Below are positions 45,891-54,422 of a DNA stretch of 64,000 nucleotides, one piece after another. Position 1 is the stretch's first letter. Every line of letters begins with the position of its first letter. The translations under genes were made by a program, and so were the position numbers. Under the pieces are notes generated by a model, which saw only the letters and a list, made by a program, of their open reading frames with translations, did not search any database and had not been told where the DNA came from. The DNA is from Bacillota bacterium (GTDB taxonomy: Bacteria > Bacillota > Clostridia > Lachnospirales > Lachnospiraceae): positions 1 to 64,000 of the forward strand of contig JAEWPN010000090.1 in NCBI GenBank assembly GCA_023399455.1. Reading direction: 5' to 3'.

Positions 45891-47234
45891 ATGGGAAATA
45901 TTCTGGATGCCAGAAAGAATTCTATTTTATTTAAAGATGACTGCAGCGGGCAAGGAAACGGAATCTGCTGTGACAGTGACAGTGTATCAGGAGCGGTGTC
46001 CCAAAGAGCTTGTGTTTACTGCGGTGCCCGGGTGGTATTAAACCCCATTACGGATGCGTACCATATTATACATGGACCTATCGGCTGTTCCAGCTATACA
46101 TGGGATATCCGGGGATCCCTTACCAGCGGAGAGGATATCTACCGAAACAGTTTTTCTACGGATTTACAGGAGACAGATATCATCTTTGGAGGAGTAAGAA
46201 AGCTGGAAGCCGCGGTAGATGAATTGATGAACGCCCACCGGTCAGCAAAGCTGATTTTTATCTATGCAACTTGTATAGTCGGTGTAATAGGGGATGATGT
46301 GGACGCAGTATGCCGGACGAAGTCCGCGCAATATGAGATTCCGGTGATTCCGGTCAAATCCCCGGGATTTTCCGGCAATAAGTCCACCGGATACCGGATG
46401 GCGTGCGATGCGATTATGGAAGTTCTGTGTCCTCATAAGACAGAGAAAAAGCATGGAACTATCAATATTCTTGGGGATTTTAACCTTGCAGGAGAGATGT
46501 GGATCATCAAAAACTATTTTAAGAAAATTGGAATAGAGGTAATCTGCGGATTTACCGGAGATGCCAGGTATGATGATATGTGCAGGGCACCGGGAGCTTC
46601 CTTGAATATTGTTCAGTGTGCCGGTTCCAGTACCTATCTGGCTCAGCGGATGGAAGAAGAATTCGGAATTCCTTATATCAAAGTTAGTTTCTTTGGCGTA
46701 GAGGATACAACAGCTTCCTTGGTCCGGGTGGCGGAAGCGCTTGGAGATGAGGCAGCCAGAGAGAAAGCGGTAATGTTCTGTATGGAAGAAACCGAGAAGC
46801 TGCAAGGTTTTCTCGCCAAATATACAAAGAGTTTAAAAGGGAAAAAGGCAGCAATCTATGTGGGCGGCGGATTTAAGGCCATTTCTCTGATACGCCAGTT
46901 TGCCGTAGTGGGAATACAGACGGTACTGGTGGGAACCCAGACGGGGAAAAAAGAGGAATATGAGGTCATCGAAAGTCTGGTGGATCAGGATACGGTTATC
47001 CTGGATGATGCCAACCCGGCGGAACTTGAGACATTTATGAAGGAAAAGGGTGCGGATATCCTGGTGGGAGGTGTCAAGGAACGTCCGCTGGCTTATAAGC
47101 TGGGAGTGGCATTCTGTGATCATAACCACGAGAGGAAACATCCTCTGGCAGGATTCGAAGGAGTTTATAACTTTACGCGGGAGATCGACCGCAGTATAAA
47201 TAATCCGGTTTGGGAATACGTGAAAGTCCTTTGA
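45891..47234 (+). CDS. nifE: FeMo-co scaffold protein NifE
   Basis: A 447-residue NifD paralogue that, with NifN, forms the scaffold on which NifB-co is converted to FeMo-co. Conserved cysteines: RACVYCGAR, HGPIGCSSYTW, ATCIVGVIGDD; later VGGVKERPLAYKLGVAF replaces the NifD His region. The N terminus (about 40 residues, NGICCDSDS) is cysteine-bearing. GAGAGGAG precedes the ATG. Confidence 0.95.
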   Translation: MGNILDARKNSILFKDDCSGQGNGICCDSDSVSGAVSQRACVYCGARVVLNPITDAYHIIHGPIGCSSYTWDIRGSLTSGEDIYRNSFSTDLQETDIIFGGVRKLEAAVDELMNAHRSAKLIFIYATCIVGVIGDDVDAVCRTKSAQYEIPVIPVKSPGFSGNKSTGYRMACDAIMEVLCPHKTEKKHGTINILGDFNLAGEMWIIKNYFKKIGIEVICGFTGDARYDDMCRAPGASLNIVQCAGSSTYLAQRMEEEFGIPYIKVSFFGVEDTTASLVRVAEALGDEAAREKAVMFCMEETEKLQGFLAKYTKSLKGKKAAIYVGGGFKAISLIRQFAVVGIQTVLVGTQTGKKEEYEVIESLVDQDTVILDDANPAELETFMKEKGADILVGGVKERPLAYKLGVAFCDHNHERKHPLAGFEGVYNFTREIDRSINNPVWEYVKVL

Positions 47235-47263
47235 AAAACTGACAGCGGAAAGGTGGAAGAGAT

Positions 47264-49906
47264 ATGAAAAGTGAAATAAAACCACTTGTAAATATAAATA
47301 TTAATCCATGTAAAATGTGTATGCCCATGGGAAGTGCAACCGCATTTCACGGAATAAAAAAATGTATGACGATCCTGCATGGTTCCCAGGGATGTGCGAC
47401 TTACATACGGCGCCATATGGCGACCCATTACAATGAGCCGGTGGATATTGCCTCTTCTTCCCTGACAGAACAGGGAACAGTATACGGAGGAAATTCAAAT
47501 TTAAAAAAAGGTCTGAAAAATCTGATTGAACTCTATCATCCGGATGTCATCGGCGTAATGACTACTTGTCTGGCCGAGACGATTGGAGAAGATGTACCGG
47601 GAATCATCGATGAGTTCTATGAAGAGAATCCGGGATATCGGGATATCCATATCATATCCTGCTCGTCGCCGGGATATGGAGGGAGCCAGTATGAAGGATA
47701 TTTTGAGGCGTTGTATGCCATTGCTTTGTCCGTACCGATGGAAACAGAAGAGAATGACAGAATTAATGTGATAACGGCACCATTAAGTCCGGCGGACATA
47801 CGGTATTTAAAGCAGGTGTTTCGGATATTCGGACTGAAGCCGATTCTCCTGCCGGATATTTCAGATAATCTGGATGGAATTCATGCAAAGGAGTATGACC
47901 GGCTTCCCCAGGGGGGAACCGATATTGGGGAAATCCGGAAAATGGGCGGTGCCAGGATGACTCTGGAACTGAGTGGGTTGACACACAAACATTCTGTGGG
48001 TGATTTGCTCCTTCAAAAGTATGGGGTACCCTGCAAAAAACTGAATCTGCCGGTGGGGCTGCGGGACACGGATGCATTTTTTCAGGTCTTGTCCGAGCTG
48101 GCAGGTATTCAGGTTCCGGATGAAATCAAAGCGGAGCGGGGCAGATACCTTGATGCAATGATTGATTCCCACAAATATAATTCAGCAGGACGCGCGGTGG
48201 TATTCGGGGAACCGGACCTGATACTTTCCACGGTCCGCCTGATGTGCGAGAGTGGTGTCATGCCGGTGGTATGCGCATGTGGGGCTGCCTGTCCGGAATT
48301 GAAGACACTTCTGCTCCCGGAACTGGAAAAGCTGGCGGATATGTATTTCACGGAAGATTATACCGTTGTGGATCAGGCGGATTTTAAAGATATTGAGCAA
48401 ATGGCAAAAAGGTTCCATGCCAATATAATGGCAGGAAATTCCGACGGAAGAAGGATCGCCGGGGAAGAAGGGCTGCCGCTCGTCCGCCGTGGATTTCCTA
48501 TCCATGACCATGTAGGGGGCCAGCGGCTCAGGATGCTGGGATATGAAGGCGGCATGGAATATCTGGATGAAATCACTAATACACTGATTGATACGACGGA
48601 GACAACATTCAGGGAACAGCTTTATGATACGTATTACAAAGGCTCTCTCATTGATGAGAAAGGAGCCGAGTCTTCTGATGAAACAGAATCCAAACGGGAT
48701 ATTATGCAAAAAAAGACAATGGAACATCCATGCTACAATTGTGGCGCTCATAAATACGCCAGAATTCATCTTCCGGTAGCACCGGCCTGTAATGTTCAGT
48801 GCAATTATTGCGTGAGAAAATTTGACTGTCAGAATGAGAGCCGTCCGGGGGTTACTTCCAAAATACTGACGCCCATGGAGGCGCTTGAGCGGTACCGTCT
48901 GGTGAAAGAAAAGATGCCTAACTTAACTGTGGCAGGTATTGCGGGGCCTGGTGATGCACTGGCCAATTGGGAAGAAGTGAGTGAAACCTTCCGGCTGATC
49001 CGCAAATATGACCCGGAGGTAACCTTCTGCCTCTCAACAAACGGGCTGATGCTCCCGATGCATGCGAAGGAGATTGCAGAACTTGGCATATCCCATGTGA
49101 CGGTTACGCTGAATGCGGTAGACCCTCATATCAGCGGCCAGATATATAAGTACATCCGGTTTATGGGACAGAGCTATGAAGAAGATGCAGCCGGGGCGAT
49201 CATGGTGTCCAACCAGCTGGCGGGAATCCGTATGCTGGTGGAAAGCCACATCATTGTCAAAATCAATATTGTAACGATTCGGGGAATTAATGAAATGCAT
49301 ATTCCCGAGATTGTGAGGACTGTAAAGGATTTGGGATGTTATATCACCAATATCATGCAGTTGATTCCGGTAGAAGGAAGCACGTTTGAACGTCTGGAGC
49401 CGATTCCATTGAAACGGATTCAGGAAATTCGTAAGGAATGTGAAACAATTATGCCGCAGATGTATCACTGCCAGCACTGCAGGGCGGATGCCGTGGGGAC
49501 TCTGGATAAAGACCAGTCCATCGATTTGGGCGGCGCAGTGAATCCGGTGAAGGAGACTGTCCTGACAGAGGCGCCGGTACGATTCGCGGTGGCATCCAAA
49601 AGCGGTATGATTGTGGACACTCATTTCGGCCATGCAAAGGAATTCTATATCTATGATTATGTGGATGGAGAGGTCCGTTTCATCGGAAGGAGGAGCGTGG
49701 AGCAGTACTGCAATAGTGTGGAGGAATGTGGAGAGAAAGAAGATAATATTCAGAAGATCATCACAACATTGGATGGCTGCCATGGTGTTATCGCTCTGCG
49801 TATCGGTGCAGGGCCGAGGCAGAAGCTGGAGCAGAAGGGAATCATGGCAATCAATACCTATGATGTGATTGAGGATGCGGTGAGAAAAGCAGTATCCGGC
49901 ATATAA
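47264..49906 (+). CDS. NifN-NifB fusion with C-terminal NifX-like domain
   Basis: An 880-residue three-part protein. Residues 1-465: NifN, the NifK-like scaffold half (CKMCMPMGSATAFHG, GSQGCATYIRRH, TTCLAETIGED). Residues 480-760: NifB radical-SAM domain that makes the 8Fe-9S-C core NifB-co, with HPCYNCGAHKYARIHLP, cluster motif CNVQCNYC, and CQHCRADAVG. Residues 772-880: NifX/NafY-type cofactor-binding domain (DTHFGHAKEF). NifN-B fusions are known from Clostridium pasteurianum. Direct hand-over of NifB-co from NifB through NifX to NifN is implied. RBS AAAGGTGGAAGAG. Confidence 0.93.
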   Translation: MKSEIKPLVNININPCKMCMPMGSATAFHGIKKCMTILHGSQGCATYIRRHMATHYNEPVDIASSSLTEQGTVYGGNSNLKKGLKNLIELYHPDVIGVMTTCLAETIGEDVPGIIDEFYEENPGYRDIHIISCSSPGYGGSQYEGYFEALYAIALSVPMETEENDRINVITAPLSPADIRYLKQVFRIFGLKPILLPDISDNLDGIHAKEYDRLPQGGTDIGEIRKMGGARMTLELSGLTHKHSVGDLLLQKYGVPCKKLNLPVGLRDTDAFFQVLSELAGIQVPDEIKAERGRYLDAMIDSHKYNSAGRAVVFGEPDLILSTVRLMCESGVMPVVCACGAACPELKTLLLPELEKLADMYFTEDYTVVDQADFKDIEQMAKRFHANIMAGNSDGRRIAGEEGLPLVRRGFPIHDHVGGQRLRMLGYEGGMEYLDEITNTLIDTTETTFREQLYDTYYKGSLIDEKGAESSDETESKRDIMQKKTMEHPCYNCGAHKYARIHLPVAPACNVQCNYCVRKFDCQNESRPGVTSKILTPMEALERYRLVKEKMPNLTVAGIAGPGDALANWEEVSETFRLIRKYDPEVTFCLSTNGLMLPMHAKEIAELGISHVTVTLNAVDPHISGQIYKYIRFMGQSYEEDAAGAIMVSNQLAGIRMLVESHIIVKINIVTIRGINEMHIPEIVRTVKDLGCYITNIMQLIPVEGSTFERLEPIPLKRIQEIRKECETIMPQMYHCQHCRADAVGTLDKDQSIDLGGAVNPVKETVLTEAPVRFAVASKSGMIVDTHFGHAKEFYIYDYVDGEVRFIGRRSVEQYCNSVEECGEKEDNIQKIITTLDGCHGVIALRIGAGPRQKLEQKGIMAINTYDVIEDAVRKAVSGI

Positions 49907-49922
49907 GAGAAGGAGGAACAAG

Positions 49923-50231
49923 ATGGTACAGCCGAAATATCATGTATTTATCTGCACGAGCTGCAGAATTAACGGAACCCAGAAGGGGTTCTGTTTTCAG
50001 AAAGGAAGCGTTGATCTGGTGCAGGCCTTTATGCAGGAAATCGAGGACAGAGAGCTTTCCGGTGAGGTGGTTCTTAACAATACCGGATGCTTTGGGATTT
50101 GTGACAAAGGACCGATTGTTGTTGTTTATCCGGAAGGCGTCTGGTATGGCAATGTGGCAACAGATGATGTGGAACGAATTTTCGACGAACATTTTGAAGG
50201 CGGGAATCCGGTGAAAGATTTAATGATTTAA
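49923..50231 (+). CDS. thioredoxin-like [2Fe-2S] ferredoxin
   Basis: A 102-residue protein with the C-x11-ish-C ... C-x3-C spacing of thioredoxin-fold [2Fe-2S] ferredoxins (FICTSCR, GFCFQKG, NTGCFGICDKGP). Such ferredoxins (Clostridium pasteurianum 2Fe-2S type) are frequent in nif clusters and interact with the MoFe protein. RBS GAAGGAGG. It may donate electrons to NifB, or during nitrogenase assembly; the partner is inferred. Confidence 0.88.
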   Translation: MVQPKYHVFICTSCRINGTQKGFCFQKGSVDLVQAFMQEIEDRELSGEVVLNNTGCFGICDKGPIVVVYPEGVWYGNVATDDVERIFDEHFEGGNPVKDLMI

Positions 50232-50253
50232 ATTTTCGAAGGGGGGAGACCGT

Positions 50254-51225
50254 ATGGTAAGGATTATCGATGCTACGCTGACAATGTTGGATGGCGGCAT
50301 GGTTACGTCGGCTCAGGCACAGTGCTTTTTGAAACTGCTGCTGGAAATCGGCATTGATGCGGCGGCGGTTTCTCCTGAAATATATGAACTGCTGGAAGGA
50401 AGGATGCCGGAAGGGATGACAGGATATCTGGAGCAGGCGGGAGTTCCGGCAGATTATAAGGAGTACCCGGGCGTTCAATATATCATTTCCACATACTGCA
50501 GCGGGAGAGGGAGATATATCCGTAACTACCAGATTAATGAACTGGTAGAATTGAATATGATTCCCATACAAGACCCGGAGAGGAGATTCCGGCTGACTGG
50601 CCTGGATGATTTACTGACCTTTGAAAGCGGGCGGATTTATGAAAGTGCCATGGAAACGTTGGTAAAGATTGCACCGATTCTTTATCCGGAGGATACATAT
50701 TATTGTGCGACGGCCATAGCGGTCAGCTATCTGCAGCGTTTTAACGGGGCATCGGTGATGACGACGTTCACCGGTATCGGCAGTAAAGCTGCCACGGAGC
50801 AGGTGCTTGCCGCCATGCGGGTAATGAGGCGCCATAAGCCCAACCAGGACCTTACCGGATTAAGGAAGCTCAGACAGCTGTTTGAAGAGATGACCGGTAC
50901 TCCGGTGGATGCTCATGCTCCGGTCATAGGGGAACGGATTTTCTATGTAGAATCCGGAATCCATGTGGACGGAGTATTAAAAAAGCCTTCTAATTATGAA
51001 TCTTACCCGCCAGAGCTGGTGGGAGCCAGACGGGAAATCGTTCTGGGCAAACATTCAGGTAAAGCCTCTGTCAGATATAAGCTGAAAGCGCTGGGACTGG
51101 ATGAAAAAGAATATGATGGGGCCAGAATACTTGAGCAGGTAAAGCGGCTTAGTATAAAGAAGGGGAAAGATGTAACCGACCAGGAATTTCTGGAGATTGC
51201 AGGGAGGTGCAGGAACAATGCGTAA
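50254..51225 (+). CDS. homocitrate synthase, omega subunit (C-terminal half of NifV)
   Basis: A 323-residue protein whose second half matches the C-terminal helical part of NifV (GIHVDGVLKKPSNYES, VLGKHSGKASV). Its N terminus (RIIDATLTMLDGG) looks like a degenerate copy of the catalytic opening DTTLRDGEQ. In Clostridium pasteurianum NifV is split into omega and alpha genes in this same order. The complex makes homocitrate, the organic ligand of FeMo-co. RBS AAGGGGGGAG. Confidence 0.9.
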   Translation: MVRIIDATLTMLDGGMVTSAQAQCFLKLLLEIGIDAAAVSPEIYELLEGRMPEGMTGYLEQAGVPADYKEYPGVQYIISTYCSGRGRYIRNYQINELVELNMIPIQDPERRFRLTGLDDLLTFESGRIYESAMETLVKIAPILYPEDTYYCATAIAVSYLQRFNGASVMTTFTGIGSKAATEQVLAAMRVMRRHKPNQDLTGLRKLRQLFEEMTGTPVDAHAPVIGERIFYVESGIHVDGVLKKPSNYESYPPELVGARREIVLGKHSGKASVRYKLKALGLDEKEYDGARILEQVKRLSIKKGKDVTDQEFLEIAGRCRNNA

Positions 51226-52048
51226 GGCGGTCAGTATAGTGGATACTACGCTCAGAGATGGGGAACAGTGTCCGGGAATAACCTTTTCCGTCGAAGATAA
51301 GATCCGCTTGGCAGTACTTCTAGATCGGGCAGGAGTCTATGAAATCGAGGCCGGAATCTATGATACGGGAACGGAGGGGCATGATTACATCCGCAAGATT
51401 ATGCAGAACCGGAAGAAAGCCCTGGTTTCCGTATGGTCTTTGCTAAATCCTGAATGTGTGGAACAGGCAGCACGGCAGAAGCCGGACTTGATTCATATCG
51501 GAACTCCCGTGTCCTATGTCCAGATATACCGCAAGCTTAATAAAAATAAAAAATGGGTAGAAAATGTGCTTCAGGATTGTATCCAGGTGGCAAAGGATTA
51601 TGGCGTGGGCGTAACGGTAGGGCTGGAAGACGCTTCCAGGGCTGATGTGGCATTTATGAATCACCTGCTCCGTTTAATGGAAGGGCGGGGGGTGGAGACT
51701 GTCCGGCTGGCGGATACGGTAGGAATCCTATGTCCTCAGCGTGCCAGACAGATGGTGCGTGAATTGAAAGAGGTGGTTTCGCTAAAAGTAGAAATACATG
51801 AGCATAATGATTTCGGAATGGCAGTAGCTAACTCCATCGTTATGGCGGCAGCAGGCGCAGATATGGTTGACGCCACTCTGTCCGGAATCGGAGAACGGGC
51901 CGGCAACTGCGATTTATACCAGTTTGTACATGCGGCGGGCAGAAAGTTTGAGCTGGAAGTGAAGAATGCAGATATCAGACGGGCACAGATCCTGTTAAAA
52001 GAGATGATGGCAGGAGGAAAGAATTATGATACGGGAGATATTATATGA
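51218..52048 (+). CDS. homocitrate synthase, alpha subunit (catalytic TIM barrel of NifV)
   Basis: A 276-residue catalytic half: VDTTLRDGEQCPG opening, HIGTPVS, GVTVGLEDASRAD, the metal-binding HEHNDFGMAVAN, and GIGERAGN. It condenses acetyl-CoA with 2-oxoglutarate together with the omega subunit. ATG 51218 overlaps the omega gene by eight bases, with GGAGGTG inside that gene, so the two halves are made in equal amounts. Confidence 0.93.
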   Translation: MRKAVSIVDTTLRDGEQCPGITFSVEDKIRLAVLLDRAGVYEIEAGIYDTGTEGHDYIRKIMQNRKKALVSVWSLLNPECVEQAARQKPDLIHIGTPVSYVQIYRKLNKNKKWVENVLQDCIQVAKDYGVGVTVGLEDASRADVAFMNHLLRLMEGRGVETVRLADTVGILCPQRARQMVRELKEVVSLKVEIHEHNDFGMAVANSIVMAAAGADMVDATLSGIGERAGNCDLYQFVHAAGRKFELEVKNADIRRAQILLKEMMAGGKNYDTGDII

Positions 52049-53432
52049 GGAAACCGGAAGAAAAAAACTGGCAGAGGGAATGCGTAAGCTGTGCAGTATC
52101 TTAAACTGTGACGGCGGTATTCTGCTAAATGGTTCTTATATTATGTCGGCATCATCTGTTGCCAGGCAGATTGAGGGCGAAGACCTGTATATCAATCAGG
52201 GTATTCGGCTGGCATCGGGGGGCATAACGGAAATCAATGCCAGAATAGGCTGTGGCACGAAAGAGGCGGCAGCCATGCTGCTGATCCAGCTGGCGGCCTG
52301 TGAGCAAATGGCAGCCGCTGGAATCAATCCGGTATATCTGGCGCAGGAAATAAAAAAGGCAGCGGGCTGGATGGCGGATAAGGCAGAAAAGACGGCAATA
52401 CGTGGTAGCATTCATCTGGAGGAGGAATTGCTTAAGATTGCCGGAGAGGAAGAGCTGGTCGAAATGGTTCTTCAGGCAATGGAGGCAGGTGAAGTGGTCA
52501 TCAAGGATTCCATGCAGGTGAAGACCAGAATGGATATAATAAAGGGGATGACGGTCGGCGGCCGGCTCCTTGCAGGAATGCCCGCAACATTAAAGCGGGC
52601 ACATGTGCTGGTTACCAACCGGAGCATTTCTTCTTTCTCCGATTTGCTCCCATTGCTGGAGAAGCTGGGAAGCTGCCCGTTATTTCTGGTAGCTGATGAG
52701 ATAGAAGGAGAGGCTCTGACCTTGCTAAAGACCAATATCGCAAACCGGAGAATAGCCGTCTGGGCTGTAAAAGCGCCTGGAATCGGAAAGCGGAAAGCGG
52801 ATATGCTGGCAGACTTGGCCGTACTTACTGGAACTAAGGTATATGGAGAATATGACTTATTAGCCCGGGGTGAGCTTTCGCCGGAAATGCTGGGACTGGC
52901 GGAATCCATAGAAGTGAGGGCAGGATATTCCGTAGTGGAGGGCAGAACCAGTGAAATATCTGCCGGACGGATTGCCGGGATCCGGAAAGTGATTGAGGAC
53001 CCGAAGACAAATTTCTATGATCAGCAGGTCTTAAGGGAGCGGATTGCCTGGTTGTCCGGTCAGGTGCCTGTAATTTATGCAGGCGGTGAGACGACCGTGG
53101 AGGTCAAAGCGAAAAAGCTGCGTCTGGAATATGCGGTTGCCTACGCCCAGTCAGTAAAGAAATACGGGATGATGCCGGAAGGCTTTGCAGACAGCATTTC
53201 GGTTAAAACAGCGGGTGAAAAAATCGTACTCGAGGGAATCAGAAAAAGTCTGGATAATAAGGTGGTGAGCGCTGAACTTTTTGTTTTTCTTTTACGGAAG
53301 ATCACCAGCATCACAGCTCTGTGGCTGACGACAGGGGCTGTTATGGTAAGCACAGGCTATGACAGGGAAGACAGGGAACTGATGAGGGGCGGTGTGGATG
53401 TAGAAAGGCTGCGGGCTGGCGATGGATATTAA
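52026..53432 (+). CDS. Cpn60/GroEL-like protein without ATPase residues
   Basis: A 468-residue distant homologue of GroEL (about 548 aa). The apical/intermediate part is recognisable: LLPLLEKLG, ADEIEGEALTLLKTN, VKAPGIGKRKADMLADLAVLTG, then VIYAGGETTVEVKAKKLRLE. The ATPase is not: GDGTTT is replaced by GCGTKE (residues 75-80, catalytic Asp87 to Cys76), Asp398 to Tyr369, the early TLGPKG loop is gone, and the C-terminal equatorial region with its GGG motif is cut down. It overlaps nifV(alpha) by 23 bases with RBS AGGAGGA. A nitrogenase-specific binding chaperone or assembly factor is inferred. Confidence 0.8.
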   Translation: MIREILYEETGRKKLAEGMRKLCSILNCDGGILLNGSYIMSASSVARQIEGEDLYINQGIRLASGGITEINARIGCGTKEAAAMLLIQLAACEQMAAAGINPVYLAQEIKKAAGWMADKAEKTAIRGSIHLEEELLKIAGEEELVEMVLQAMEAGEVVIKDSMQVKTRMDIIKGMTVGGRLLAGMPATLKRAHVLVTNRSISSFSDLLPLLEKLGSCPLFLVADEIEGEALTLLKTNIANRRIAVWAVKAPGIGKRKADMLADLAVLTGTKVYGEYDLLARGELSPEMLGLAESIEVRAGYSVVEGRTSEISAGRIAGIRKVIEDPKTNFYDQQVLRERIAWLSGQVPVIYAGGETTVEVKAKKLRLEYAVAYAQSVKKYGMMPEGFADSISVKTAGEKIVLEGIRKSLDNKVVSAELFVFLLRKITSITALWLTTGAVMVSTGYDREDRELMRGGVDVERLRAGDGY

Positions 53433-53712
53433 AAAAGTAAAATTAAGATCTGGCTATATATTGAAAGAATTAGGTGGAGAATTCTGTATTTTTGATGAAA
53501 TGGACAGTCAGAGCGGCTCGCTCGACGGACTGCCCTCCGTGAATGAGACCTGCATTTTTCTTTGGAACAGTTTAGAACGGGGAACGGCCCTTTCCGATAT
53601 GGTTAAACTCCTGGAAGAAAAAAACGGGCTGGACGAAGATGAAGCATGGCTGGAGGTGGAGGAATTTCTGGCAAAGCTGATAAATGGAAATGTAGTAGAA
53701 GTTGAGAGGTGA
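53422..53712 (+). CDS. PqqD-like (RRE-fold) protein
   Basis: A 96-residue protein matching the PqqD family: Leu/Gly-rich N-terminal strands, SVNETCIFLWNSLERGTAL, and a C-terminal helix-turn region ending EFLAKLINGNVVE. PqqD domains bind peptides or protein termini and hand them to radical-SAM or other enzymes. No precursor peptide or SPASM enzyme is in the operon; the only radical-SAM protein is NifB. It overlaps the GroEL-like gene by 11 bases without an obvious ribosome-binding site, so it is translated by coupling. Role in nitrogen fixation unknown. Confidence 0.75.
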   Translation: MDIKKVKLRSGYILKELGGEFCIFDEMDSQSGSLDGLPSVNETCIFLWNSLERGTALSDMVKLLEEKNGLDEDEAWLEVEEFLAKLINGNVVEVER

Positions 53713-53716
53713 TCCT

Positions 53717-54328
53717 ATGGCGAAGATTGCAGTATTTTTAAGGGACGGGAATCCGGCTCCCTTCATAGAGTGTAACATGGAGCTTATATATAAAAAGGGG
53801 CAGGATGGCTGGAGTCTGGCAGAGACGAAATCATTTCCTCCGGTACCGGCTGGAAGTGTCCGGGAGACACGGCTGGGAATGAAAGAAATCCTGCCGCTTG
53901 CAGAGGGGGCGGATGCGATTTGTTGTTCTGAGATAACCGGAATACCTTTCGCTGAATTTGACCGCGCCGGTTACTGTATCTTTTCAGTTAGTATGGTAAA
54001 TGAACGGACGCTTGACGGAATCCTGGAGGATATTGAAGCGGGCGATGAAAAGAAACGGATCAGAGATGAAATTATAAAGAATGCCAGACCGGCAGAGACG
54101 GAAGAACCGGGAATATATGCACTGGATTTAATCATGCTTCAGAAAGAATGCCCGGAGGTATCATCCAAAAAAGCCCTGCGGGAATTTCTGGATACGGTCC
54201 CATTTTTGGAGCTTCGTATTGATTGTGCCCATATTCCCCCGTGGCTGGAACGGGAGGTACGTTTTGAACTCAAATCCCGGTCGGGAGATGGAGCCATACA
54301 TTTGGTCCTGACCAAGAAGCAATGCTGA
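53717..54328 (+). CDS. AnfO-family nitrogenase accessory protein
   Basis: A 203-residue protein resembling AnfO, first known from iron-only nitrogenase clusters. Visible pattern: KIAVFLRDG opening, W and R-rich middle, ITGIPFAEFDRAGY, and the C-terminal block YALDLIMLQKECPEVSSKKAL followed by DCAHIPPWLE. AGAGGTG lies in the end of the PqqD-like gene. Function of AnfO is not defined; a link to cofactor insertion or assembly is usually assumed. Here it sits with a molybdenum nitrogenase and no anf or vnf genes are in the window. Motif split to respect length limits. Confidence 0.75.
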   Translation: MAKIAVFLRDGNPAPFIECNMELIYKKGQDGWSLAETKSFPPVPAGSVRETRLGMKEILPLAEGADAICCSEITGIPFAEFDRAGYCIFSVSMVNERTLDGILEDIEAGDEKKRIRDEIIKNARPAETEEPGIYALDLIMLQKECPEVSSKKALREFLDTVPFLELRIDCAHIPPWLEREVRFELKSRSGDGAIHLVLTKKQC

Positions 54329-54340
54329 TACGGAGGTGAA

Positions 54341-54389
54341 GGTTGAAAGAATTTTATTCTTTCAACCTGAGATTTGAGCTACGCTCAAA
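54341..54389 (+). other. two tandem hairpins between the AnfO-like and terminal nif-operon gene
   Basis: GGTTGAAAGAA (54341-54351) pairs perfectly with TTCTTTCAACC (54357-54367) around TTTTA, and TTTGAGC (54373-54379) with GCTCAAA (54383-54389) around TAC. No T-run follows either, so these are RNA structures rather than terminators; they could protect or separate the last cistron. Confidence 0.7.
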
Positions 54390-54422
54390 GTCTCCAGAGT
54401 TTGAAAGGAGCATGATTAAAAA

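Noticed and set aside
49034-49921. 295-residue minus-strand frame opposite nifN-B
   Set aside because: Shadow of the NifB coding region; no ribosome-binding site and no recognisable domain, while the plus strand carries the radical-SAM motifs.
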